Origin: Chitinophaga pinensis
GTDB taxonomy: Bacteria > Bacteroidota > Bacteroidia > Flavobacteriales_D > Crocinitomicaceae
DNA: 11,419 bases
Direction: 5' to 3'
Assembly: GCA_945897765.1 (NCBI GenBank)
Contig: CAMDGP010000047.1
Coordinates: 1 to 11,419 of the forward strand
The position numbers and the translations under genes are program-made. Numbering within the stretch: position 1 is the stretch's first letter; each line of letters begins with the position of its first letter. Below, in pieces: positions 1-6,166 of the stretch. A model generated the notes under the pieces. That model saw only the letters and a program-made list of their open reading frames with translations, searched no databases and was not told the origin of the DNA.

Positions 1-558
1 AATGGTTTGACAAGTGCGCGCCACGATGTCTTCTCAAAAAGCTTGGCAAGTGAATTCCCAGAAAGTTTTGACCCCAATGTTCCACGTGATTTAGTTTACA
101 GCGGCACAAAAAATTTATTGGATTCAGTTGAAGGTTCTCCCATAGATGCTGGAAAGTTGGTTTTATCGCCTACACGAACGTATGCACCTGTTATTAAAAA
201 AATGCTGGAAAATCACCGCAATGACATCCACGGAATGGTTCATTGTTCGGGAGGAGGGCAAACGAAAGTGTTACATTTTATTGATAAGTTACATATTATA
301 AAAGATAATTTATTTCCAATTCCACCTTTATTTGATATGATTCAAAAAGAGTCAGGCACAAGTTGGGAAGAAATGTATAAGGTTTTCAATATGGGACATC
401 GGATGGAATTATATGTGAATGAGGACATTGCAAAAAGTTTAATAGAAATCTCTGAAAGCTTTGCTATAGAAGCAAAAATAATAGGTAGAGTTGAGTCTGC
501 ACCAAATAAAAAGGTAACGATTAGAGGAGAAAAAGGGAATTTTGAATATTCGGTTTAA
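1..558 (+). CDS. purM: Phosphoribosylformylglycinamidine cyclo-ligase (AIR synthase), C-terminal part, cut by the left edge
   Basis: PurM is the cytosolic purine-biosynthesis enzyme that closes the imidazole ring: FGAM + ATP gives AIR + ADP + Pi. The frame is open from base 1 (first residues N-G-L-T-S-A), so the start lies outside the window; the TTG at position 7 is an internal Leu codon, not a start. Family landmarks appear in order: GLTSARHD (equivalent to the SNG segment of other PurMs), LSPTRTYAPVIKKML, HGMVHCSGGGQTK with its glycine-rich turn, and FNMGHRMELYV. These belong to the second half of the AIR synthase fold. About 185 residues are visible; the E. coli enzyme is about 345 long, so roughly half is missing. 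The gene ends in TAA at 556-558, and tRNA-Ser follows 67 bases later on the same strand. No clear hairpin terminator was seen after it. Identification is firm; the N-terminal ATP-binding half cannot be judged. Confidence 0.95.
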   Translation, partial: NGLTSARHDVFSKSLASEFPESFDPNVPRDLVYSGTKNLLDSVEGSPIDAGKLVLSPTRTYAPVIKKMLENHRNDIHGMVHCSGGGQTKVLHFIDKLHIIKDNLFPIPPLFDMIQKESGTSWEEMYKVFNMGHRMELYVNEDIAKSLIEISESFAIEAKIIGRVESAPNKKVTIRGEKGNFEYSV

Positions 559-597
559 TTTTTTCCAGAAAAACGGATTTTAAATAAATTTAATTTA

Positions 598-605
598 TAC
601 TTTTG
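598..605 (+). promoter_or_regulatory. Bacteroidota-type -7 element for tRNA-Ser
   Basis: TACTTTTG matches the TAnnTTTG -7 consensus of Bacteroidota primary sigma factor promoters. It would start transcription near 610-612, about 15 bases before the mature tRNA-Ser 5' end. I found no TTG at the expected -33 spacing, so the call rests on the -7 box and position. The same octamer occurs before tRNA-Pro. Confidence 0.55.
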
Positions 606-625
606 GCGTCCGTTCAATAAACTAA

Positions 626-712
626 GGAGGGATGGGTGAGTGGCTGAAACCACCAGTTTGCTAAACTGACGTACGGGTAACTGTACCGCGGGTTCGAATC
701 CCGCTCTCTCCG
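626..712 (+). tRNA. tRNA-Ser (anticodon GCU)
   Basis: This is an 87-base class II tRNA. The acceptor stem pairs GGAGGGA (626-632) with TCTCTCC (705-711), with one G-U pair, and the discriminator is G712. The anticodon loop is 658-664 with GCU at 660-662, reading AGC/AGU serine codons. The long variable arm expected of tRNA-Ser is present (GTAC 671-674 pairing with GTAC 683-686). The T arm is GCGGG-TTCGAAT-CCCGC at 688-704. The top pair of the anticodon stem (653/669) is C-A, a minor mismatch. CCA is not encoded and must be added after transcription. Confidence 0.97.
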
Positions 713-740
713 CAAATAAAATGAAAGTTAAGTTTTATAC

Positions 741-770
741 TTGTAAATTAGAATAAAATGCTTACTTTTG
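741..770 (+). promoter_or_regulatory. Promoter of tRNA-Pro (TTG-N19-TAnnTTTG)
   Basis: TTG at 741-743 and TACTTTTG at 763-770 are separated by 19 bases, which is the Bacteroidota housekeeping promoter layout. The predicted transcript start is about 775-777, some 50 bases before tRNA-Pro. It is the best promoter in the window and shows that tRNA-Pro can be expressed independently of tRNA-Ser. Confidence 0.75.
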
Positions 771-776
771 CACTCG

Positions 777-799
777 CTTTCTGAAAAACGTTCAGAAAG
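777..799 (+). other. Stem-loop at the 5' end of the tRNA-Pro leader
   Basis: CTTTCTGAA (777-785) is perfectly complementary to TTCAGAAAG (791-799), giving a 9-bp stem with a 5-base loop. No T-tract follows, so it is not a terminator. It begins almost exactly at the start site predicted from the promoter just upstream, so the precursor tRNA would carry a structured 5' end about 25 bases before the mature tRNA. It may affect 5' processing or precursor stability; that is inference. Confidence 0.6.
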
Positions 800-823
800 A
801 ATTGAAATAATTAGATTAAAGCT

Positions 824-898
824 CGGGGCGTAGCGTAGTCCGGTCATCGCGCCTGGTTTGGGACCAGGAGGTCGCAGGTTCGAATCCTGCCGCCCCGA
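824..898 (+). tRNA. tRNA-Pro (anticodon UGG)
   Basis: This is a 75-base tRNA with a perfect acceptor stem, CGGGGCG (824-830) with CGCCCCG (891-897), the C1-G72 pair typical of bacterial tRNA-Pro, and discriminator A898. The anticodon stem CCTGG/CCAGG (852-856/864-868) encloses loop TTTGGGA with UGG at 859-861, which reads CCA and, by wobble, other proline codons. The T loop has the usual TTCGAAT. CCA is not encoded. It has its own promoter upstream and a strong terminator 4 bases downstream, so it is a single-gene transcription unit. Confidence 0.97.
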
Positions 899-902
899 CA
901 AA

Positions 903-930
903 GGGGGATGAGCAATCATCCCCCTTTTTT
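903..930 (+). terminator. Rho-independent terminator of tRNA-Pro
   Basis: A perfect 9-bp stem pairs GGGGGATGA (903-911) with TCATCCCCC (916-924), closed by a GCAA tetraloop of the stable GNRA class and followed by six T (925-930). It separates tRNA-Pro from tRNA-Arg, so the latter probably has its own promoter. Confidence 0.93.
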
Positions 931-970
931 GATTTATCAAGTTGTAAGTCTAAATAATTACTTCAAAACC

Positions 971-1045
971 ACTGGCTCCAAGCAGAATAAAATTTGGTAA
1001 AGTATTTATACGTCAACAGACGGAAGCAACTGCCGCCAAGCAGAA
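971..1045 (+). repeat. Imperfect 17-base direct repeat between tRNA-Pro and tRNA-Arg
   Basis: ACTGGCTCCAAGCAGAA at 971-987 recurs as ACTGCCGCCAAGCAGAA at 1029-1045 (15 of 17 identical), 58 bases apart. Each copy is followed by an A-rich run. The pair lies in the leader region of tRNA-Arg. Function is unknown; it could be a small duplication or a regulator site. Confidence 0.5.
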
Positions 1046-1054
1046 AAAAAAACT

Positions 1055-1128
<74 letters not shown>

Positions 1129-1140
1129 CACTAGTGCCAC

Positions 1141-1175
1141 AAAGCCTTTCAGGAGATTTCTTGAAAGGCTTTTTT
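1141..1175 (+). terminator. Rho-independent terminator of tRNA-Arg
   Basis: AAAGCCTTTCA (1141-1151) pairs perfectly with TGAAAGGCTTT (1162-1172). The right arm runs into a six-T tract (1170-1175). The 10-base loop could pair further by a few bases. It lies 12 bases after the mature tRNA-Arg end. Confidence 0.9.
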
Positions 1176-1192
1176 ATTGTTGGTTTAAGGAT

Positions 1193-1253
1193 GGTTTAAA
1201 CAATTTGATAAAAAAGAAAAAAACGACTGAGCTTTTCTTTTCTAGTTTAAACC
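1193..1253. repeat. Composite inverted repeat with GTTTAAAC arms
   Basis: GGTTTAAAC (1193-1201) is the exact reverse complement of GTTTAAACC (1245-1253). Nested inside, AAAAGAAAA (1212-1220) is the reverse complement of TTTTCTTTT (1233-1241), leaving a 12-base loop. TGGTTTAA also occurs as a direct repeat at 1181-1188 and 1192-1199, 11 bases apart (one helical turn). It lies between the tRNA-Arg terminator and the integrase relic. It is not followed by a T-tract and does not look like a terminator. Its function is unknown. Confidence 0.5.
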
Positions 1254-1485
1254 TTTAAGGAAATCAAAAAAACAAGCCCTACATACAATAGAACCAAAGA
1301 AACTTTTGATAATCGACTTGGTTTAATTTCAAAAATTGGAAGGACAATAAGATAAGACATGGTTGGAACAAAATTACAAGATTACTATAGATTTTATTAA
1401 AAATTCGATAATTAAGAACGACTGTTGAATTGACTATGTCTGAATATTGTAACAAAGCTATTAATTAGTTAAAATTTATGAGTAA
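1254..1485. other. Non-coding stretch with no recognised feature
   Basis: The region is AT-rich with frequent stops in all frames and no RNA gene, repeat or promoter that I can defend. If the integrase relic that follows was once full length, its N-terminal part should map here, but I could not align any of the three forward frames to an integrase N-terminus. Confidence 0.5.
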
Positions 1486-1810
1486 AGCAAAAGAACAATA
1501 GGAAAGCATACCAACCTTAATCTTCATTTTCATACTTTCAGTTACAGGGAATTATTAAATTTAGAGCAGAAGTTACATCTTTCAGGTGTTAGTGTAAATG
1601 GTATAAGTGTTTATTTAAGGTGTTTTTAGAACAATCTGTATTAAAGCGATAAAATTACTCGTTTCGCTATAATTCAAAAGCGAAATAGTTATTCGAACGG
1701 CTAAACTTAAAATACCACCTTCGTTATTTTTATTCCTTAATGGCTGCGCAAGGCAAAGAAAAGCGATACCTGAAAAACAAGCACTAATAATCTTTTTCAA
1801 GCTGAATTTT
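1486..1810 (+). pseudogene. Decayed tyrosine recombinase (phage/transposon integrase) fragment, core-binding region
   Basis: Frame 1486-1626 reads a helical segment containing YRELLNLEQKL followed by SGVSVNGISVYLRCF, then hits TAG at 1627. Skipping one base in the run of five T (1623-1627) continues, from 1628, as RTICIKAIK. Together YLR-CF-RT-IC-IKAIK lines up residue for residue with the YLRTxRAIYNKAIK signature of the SAM-like core-binding domain of Bacteroidota integrases, preceded by the usual G-x-SVN-x-I. The second frame has one stop (TAA 1670-1672) and later RQRKAIPEKQALI (1751-1789), similar to the KKRAI linker that leads into the catalytic domain. Homology stops at about 1810, where the opposite-strand protease gene ends. 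The catalytic R-H-R-Y half is absent. There is no start codon, and one frameshift plus one stop make it a non-functional relic. Its position after three tRNA genes fits an old integration site. The alignment is from memory of the family, not a search. Confidence 0.6.
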
Positions 1811-4590
1811 TAATCAACCTTAAATCTTTTTACGACAGATTGCCCATTTTCGAACTTCATTTCAAGTAAATAAATACTTGGAGTAAGCTCCGTTACTTCA
1901 AAGGTTAAAAAATCATTATTTGTAACTTCCATTATTAGCTTACCATCCAAAGAAACAACCTTTGCATTCGTCATTCCTTTTGCTTCAACATTTAAAAGCT
2001 GATTACTTGGATTCGGATAAATTTTAATCTTCGTTTCCGTTTCTTCAGAAAGAGAAGCGCTTGTGTAAACATTAATGGTGGATGTATCTGTTTGATAACA
2101 TCCAAAAACATCGGGTATTGAATAGGTGATTATATGTGTTCCAACACCAGCCAACCCTGGATGAAAACTTGTCCCAATTACTCCATCACCAGAATACGTT
2201 CCTCCTGATGGAATTCCTTCCGTTAAATTTATTGGCAATGATCCTTGACTAATTTGGCTAACAGTTTCATCATAAATGATAGATCCAACTGCGTAGAAAT
2301 CAATAAAAAGAGAGTCTTTCGCTGTGCAACCGTTAGAATTAGAACCTATTACATAATACATTCCTGCAGTTGGAATAAAAGGAACGCCATTCGTTACACC
2401 ATCAAGCCAATTGTAAGTTGACGCTGTTCCACTTCCGTTTAAAGTAATTGTTGTATTCGGGCAAATTAATTGGTTAGGACCTGCATACACAAAAGGATTA
2501 GTAAACGAAGCTAAGTTGATTGTGTTTGATCGAGATTTACAACCCATTACGTCTGTAACAACAGTTCGATAGGAACCTGGAGTTGCAGTTGTTGTTGTGA
2601 GCGATTGCGAACCATTTGACCACAAAATGGAGGTTGGAATCATACTAGTGGAAAGTGTAAGGGTTGCACTTGAACCCGGACAAATCCCCACTGGCCCTGT
2701 AATAACAGCAGTTCTATGTTTTTGAAGAATTGTTTCATGACCATTTACAATTCCATTTCCATAAGCGAAGTTTGGTGTTATTCCAGTTGATGCGTTTGTG
2801 TTTGAAGTATTTAATAAATCGTCTTTAAAATCTTGAAAAGTTGCTTTTGAACATTTCTGTAAGTATAGAGCTGCAATTCCAGCAACAACGGGCGAAGCCA
2901 TAGAAGTTCCGCCATTTCTAACATGAAATCCTCCTTGATCAATTGATGGGTTATTAGCAGGGTTTGAAAGAAACCACATCGGTCCTGCTGTTAATGAAAT
3001 CCCACCGCTTGCTACAACATCTGGTTTTATAACTCCCAATCTGTTTGGACCTTTACTACTTGATGGCTCAAGCGTTCCAACCGGAATAATTGTTGAAGGT
3101 ACGTACGCACTTCCATTTTTGTTAATATGTCCCGAACGATTTCGAATGTTACCAACAGAAATTACTTTATCAGAACAATTCCATGAGGAAACAATTGATT
3201 GAAGTGTATCTGGTGTATTATAAAATGCAATTTCAGACATAATAGAAGTGTCTGGAATTTGTGTTTCAAAATCACTGAAACCAAGCCAAACTCCTCCCCA
3301 AATATCATAAGTTCCTGTCCCGAATGTCTCAAAGCGATATAAATAATTCAGTGAATCGATATTTCTGAATACAGTTTGCATATGAAAATTTGAACCCACA
3401 ACTTCTCGATAAGTTTCAATGGTTGCAATTCGTCCTCCATTTGAATTATAAATTGTATCATATACGGGAACACTCGCAGGATCGTTATAAATATTTCTAA
3501 ATCCAGTTCTCCCTCGGAAACCGTAAGTTGGAGCCGGTAAATCAGCACCATAAGCATAGGAAAAGTTGCTAGATGTGTCCGCCCAAAGATCAAAGATTAT
3601 TTTATTTGGACCTAAAACAGAATTACCTGGGTTATTTTTACACCAAACAAAAGAGGTGTCTTGTGATAAATTTCCGTGCACGTGATATTTTCCTTGATCA
3701 CCAGAATTTCCAGCGGCACAAACTACAATTCTGCCTTCCTTTTCTGTCAATAATTGATCGATGTATTCTGCCGCTGGATCTTTTCCGTCGTGGCTTCCAA
3801 GATAAGAACCTAAGGAAAGATTTACAACAGCAGGTTTCCCCAAAGAATCAGCAACTTTAAAAATATAATCACAAGCGTCTGCGATGGTTAAAGTCCAATT
3901 AGGAAGTCCAAAGTCGGTTTCAACAACGATTATATCTGCATCAGGTGCAACACCTTTATTCGTGTTATTTGCACGTCCATTTCCTACCGCCATTCCAGAA
4001 ACAGTTGTTCCATGTGCAGTTCCTGTTTCCAAACTCGTACATTGACCATTGTCTATTTGTGTTTTATCCCACACAATTCCGTAACCATAAGGTGCTGGAA
4101 TTGTTCCTGAATTAGTGGTATGATCCCAATAACGAAGTACACGTGTTTTACCATTTGATAACTTGAAATCGGGGTGATTAAAATCAATTCCCTCGTCTAC
4201 AATTCCCACTATGACGCCTTTTCCAGTGTAGGAAGTATCCAAACTCACTCCTTGATGTACTAAATTTATTTTGTGACGAAAAACGGCTGAGTCTCCCAAA
4301 GAAACAGGCGGTGCAAATTCAAAATAAAATTTATCAATTTTTCCTTTTTTCTGTTGTTCATCCATCCAGTTTGCTGCTGTTTGGATGAAAATCCAATTGG
4401 GAGTTTCGTATTTCACCGTCACATTTTGACTGGCAAGAAAAGTCTTATTTGCCGCTGTATTTGGAATTGTAAAAGAAGTAGATTGCTTTGGATTAGATTT
4501 TAAATAATCTTCAAAGCGCAAATAAGCTTGTTGTGAAAATCCTTGATTCAGAAATAGAATTGATAGGAATAGAAGAAAGATATTTTTCAT
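1810..4590 (-). CDS. Secreted subtilisin-like (S8) serine protease with Ig/PKD-like repeats and T9SS sorting domain
   Basis: This 926-residue exported endopeptidase has a signal peptide (1-20, MKN...GFSQ), a prodomain-like segment to about 110, and an S8 catalytic domain of about 115-625. The triad is D132 (VDEGID), H193 (HGTTVSG) and S563 (GTSMASP), with oxyanion Asn N295 (AAGNSG). About 170 residues inserted between N295 and the Ser region (roughly 305-475) probably form a beta-rich accessory domain. Three cysteine-containing Ig/PKD-like stretches follow (about 630-695, 700-765, 785-842). A type A T9SS C-terminal domain covers 855-926 (IYPNPSNQLLNVEA, LDGKLI, final KRFKVD), which predicts export through the outer membrane and cell-surface attachment. 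I start at 4590 rather than 4641 because the signal peptide begins there and the promoter lies between the two. There is no Shine-Dalgarno, as is normal in this phylum. The substrate is unknown. Confidence 0.93.
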   Translation of the reverse strand: MKNIFLLFLSILFLNQGFSQQAYLRFEDYLKSNPKQSTSFTIPNTAANKTFLASQNVTVKYETPNWIFIQTAANWMDEQQKKGKIDKFYFEFAPPVSLGDSAVFRHKINLVHQGVSLDTSYTGKGVIVGIVDEGIDFNHPDFKLSNGKTRVLRYWDHTTNSGTIPAPYGYGIVWDKTQIDNGQCTSLETGTAHGTTVSGMAVGNGRANNTNKGVAPDADIIVVETDFGLPNWTLTIADACDYIFKVADSLGKPAVVNLSLGSYLGSHDGKDPAAEYIDQLLTEKEGRIVVCAAGNSGDQGKYHVHGNLSQDTSFVWCKNNPGNSVLGPNKIIFDLWADTSSNFSYAYGADLPAPTYGFRGRTGFRNIYNDPASVPVYDTIYNSNGGRIATIETYREVVGSNFHMQTVFRNIDSLNYLYRFETFGTGTYDIWGGVWLGFSDFETQIPDTSIMSEIAFYNTPDTLQSIVSSWNCSDKVISVGNIRNRSGHINKNGSAYVPSTIIPVGTLEPSSSKGPNRLGVIKPDVVASGGISLTAGPMWFLSNPANNPSIDQGGFHVRNGGTSMASPVVAGIAALYLQKCSKATFQDFKDDLLNTSNTNASTGITPNFAYGNGIVNGHETILQKHRTAVITGPVGICPGSSATLTLSTSMIPTSILWSNGSQSLTTTTATPGSYRTVVTDVMGCKSRSNTINLASFTNPFVYAGPNQLICPNTTITLNGSGTASTYNWLDGVTNGVPFIPTAGMYYVIGSNSNGCTAKDSLFIDFYAVGSIIYDETVSQISQGSLPINLTEGIPSGGTYSGDGVIGTSFHPGLAGVGTHIITYSIPDVFGCYQTDTSTINVYTSASLSEETETKIKIYPNPSNQLLNVEAKGMTNAKVVSLDGKLIMEVTNNDFLTFEVTELTPSIYLLEMKFENGQSVVKRFKVD

Positions 4591-4606
4591 AGTTACAAAT
4601 CTTTTG

Positions 4607-4637
4607 CAAATTACGAAAACATTTAATAAACTCACAA
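4607..4637 (-). promoter_or_regulatory. Candidate promoter of the leftward S8 protease
   Basis: On the minus strand TTG (4637-4635) is followed 21 bases later by TAATTTG (4613-4607), one base short of TAnnTTTG. Transcription would begin near 4600, leaving a leader of about 10 bases before the ATG at 4590. This supports 4590 as the true start, since an ATG at 4641 would lie upstream of the promoter. Confidence 0.45.
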
Positions 4638-4641
4638 TCAA

Positions 4642-4659
4642 AATTCAATGCAATTCAAT
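4642..4659. repeat. Tandem AATTCAAT direct repeat in the divergent intergenic region
   Basis: AATTCAAT occurs at 4642-4649 and 4652-4659, exactly 10 bases apart, between the two divergent S8 protease promoters. The helical phasing would suit a dimeric regulator acting on both genes, but in AT-rich DNA chance is a real alternative. Confidence 0.3.
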
Positions 4660-4688
4660 TTAAACTTAATTATTCACGTTATAAATGT

Positions 4689-4696
4689 TATTTTTG
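4689..4696 (+). promoter_or_regulatory. -7 element of the rightward S8 protease
   Basis: TATTTTTG matches TAnnTTTG and lies 17 bases before the ATG at 4714, so the leader would be about 10-13 bases. No TTG is found at the -33 spacing. Confidence 0.5.
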
Positions 4697-4713
4697 AAAA
4701 AAAAATATAGTTC

Positions 4714-6096
4714 ATGAAAAAGACATTCTTTAAAATCAGCCTACTTTTAGCTGTATTTGCATTCAATACAAAAATTATTGCTCAACCAATTCCAGGAACA
4801 TTAAATTGGTACAATGGAGAAGGGGTAGGCATGCAAACAGACAAAGCATACGGATTACTGAAAAAGAAAACGTCTCAGCCTGTAATTGTTGCCGTAATTG
4901 ACTCTGGTGTTGATATTGAACACGAAGATTTACAAGGGAAAATTTGGGTAAACACCAAAGAAATCCCAAAAAACGGAATTGACGATGATAAAAATGGCTA
5001 TATCGATGATGTCCATGGATGGAACTTTTTAGGAAATGCTAAAGGTGAAAATTTAGATGCTACACGACTAGAGAAAACTCGAATTCTTGCCAAATTGATG
5101 GAGAAATACGACGGAATCGATCCTGCGACTATTGGTTTTGATGAAGAATTTACACTTTATGAAACAGTAAAACTTGAAGTAGAGGATGAATTGGCAAATT
5201 TTGATCAATATATGCCAATGCTTGAAAGTGGTCAATTCGATAAAGAAACTGTAAAGTATATTTTAGATCAGGTTAAGTTTAATTTGAATGTAAATTACGA
5301 TGATCGCTCATTAATTGGAGACAATGTTGATGATTTTTCGGATAAGAATTACGGAAATCCAGATGTTGAAGGTCCTGATGCATTGCACGGAACGCACGTT
5401 TCGGGAATTATTTGTGCAGTTAGAGGAAATAACAAAGGAGGAGATGGTGTTGCTGACAATGTGAAAATTATGTCTTTACGTGCTGTTCCAAACGGAGATG
5501 AACAAGATAAGGATATTGCTTTGGCAATTCGTTATGCAGTTGATAATGGAGCGCTTGTAATTAATATGTCTTTTGGAAAATCATATTCCCCGCATCAAGA
5601 GGAAGTTTTTCAAGCTTTCGAATACGCTGATTCAAAAGGAGTTTTGTTAGTTCACGCTTCTGGAAATGACGCTAAAGATGTTGATTTTGAGCCGAATTTC
5701 CCTACATCATTGTATAGTTTTCAAGCTGAACCTTTAGCTCATTTTGTTACAATTGGTGCATCAACAAAGGATAAAAATGAATTGGTAGCTTCTTTTTCAA
5801 ATTTTGGTCAAGAGCGTGTAGATATTTTCGCACCAGGATTTGAAATTTACAATACGGTTCCTCAAAGTGAATACAAAAATTTACAAGGGACTTCTATGGC
5901 AGCACCAATGGTTGCTGGAGTTGCAGCTATGCTGAAATCTTACTTTCCAAGTTTATCAATGTTGGAAATTAAAGAAGCAATGTTCACTAGTTCAGTTAAA
6001 TATGCGGTATTGACTCCCTTATGCACAACTGGTGGTGTTGTGAATGTTTACAATGCTGCGAAAGCGTGTATGGCGTTAGAGAAAAGTAAAAAATAG
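4714..6096 (+). CDS. Exported S8 family serine protease without sorting domain
   Basis: This 460-residue subtilisin-like endopeptidase has a signal peptide of about 1-24 (MKKTFFK...IIAQ). The triad is D63 (VIDSGVD), H225 (HGTHVSG) and S394 (GTSMAAP), with oxyanion Asn N318 (ASGN). An acidic DDDKNGYIDDVHGWNF motif at 90-105, typical of Bacteroidota S8 proteases, probably binds calcium. The distance from Asp to His is 162 residues, against about 30 in classical subtilisins. The extra segment (about 110-215) is charged and mostly helical, with little resemblance to anything I know. There is no T9SS C-terminal domain and no lipobox, so a periplasmic location is the simplest prediction. A separate propeptide is not evident, because the catalytic Asp lies only about 40 residues after the predicted cleavage site. 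The gene is divergent from the T9SS-type S8 protease, with 123 bases between the starts. Confidence 0.93.
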   Translation: MKKTFFKISLLLAVFAFNTKIIAQPIPGTLNWYNGEGVGMQTDKAYGLLKKKTSQPVIVAVIDSGVDIEHEDLQGKIWVNTKEIPKNGIDDDKNGYIDDVHGWNFLGNAKGENLDATRLEKTRILAKLMEKYDGIDPATIGFDEEFTLYETVKLEVEDELANFDQYMPMLESGQFDKETVKYILDQVKFNLNVNYDDRSLIGDNVDDFSDKNYGNPDVEGPDALHGTHVSGIICAVRGNNKGGDGVADNVKIMSLRAVPNGDEQDKDIALAIRYAVDNGALVINMSFGKSYSPHQEEVFQAFEYADSKGVLLVHASGNDAKDVDFEPNFPTSLYSFQAEPLAHFVTIGASTKDKNELVASFSNFGQERVDIFAPGFEIYNTVPQSEYKNLQGTSMAAPMVAGVAAMLKSYFPSLSMLEIKEAMFTSSVKYAVLTPLCTTGGVVNVYNAAKACMALEKSKK

Positions 6097-6101
6097 TTGA
6101 G

Positions 6102-6150
6102 AACTGAAAACTGATAGTTGAAAGTTTGGTTCCACTTTCAGTTTTCAGTT
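6102..6150. repeat. Intergenic inverted repeat built of AACTGAAA units
   Basis: AACTGAAAACTGA (6102-6114) is the exact reverse complement of TCAGTTTTCAGTT (6138-6150). Inside, AAAGT (6121-6125) can pair with ACTTT (6134-6138), although base 6138 is shared with the outer arm. Further CTTTCAGTTTT follows at 6156-6166, reaching the next start codon. The element fills the 70-base gap between the S8 protease stop and the SnoaL-like ORF. It may be a weak terminator or a copy of a short dispersed repeat; there is no T-tract longer than four after the right arm. Confidence 0.6.
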
Positions 6151-6166
6151 ATCATCTTTCAGTTTT

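Noticed and set aside
728..940. Minus-strand 70-codon ORF with GRQDSNLRPPGPKPGA
   Set aside because: It is the antisense of tRNA-Pro; this peptide is a well-known false protein produced from tRNA-Pro genes.
994..1014. Possible promoter of tRNA-Arg (TTTGG ... TATTTATACG)
   Set aside because: The TTG and TA-rich parts are only about 10 bases apart and the second does not match TAnnTTTG.
1615..1800. Minus-strand 61-codon ORF beginning MKKIISACFSG, signal-peptide-like
   Set aside because: It lies opposite the integrase relic, whose plus-strand reading matches a known family. The minus-strand product resembles nothing I recognise, and the Lys-rich start follows from the Phe/Leu-rich antisense.
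3573..3860. Plus-strand 95-codon ORF inside the S8 protease gene
   Set aside because: It is antisense to the conserved S8 catalytic domain, has no family features, and its composition is that of a shadow frame. The same holds for the other short frames at 3348-3593, 4775-4969, 6259-6450, 7862-8101 and 8202-8390.
4591..4641. Upstream ATG at 4641 adding 17 residues to the leftward S8 protease
   Set aside because: The extension precedes a complete signal peptide and overlaps the predicted promoter; the start at 4590 fits both.
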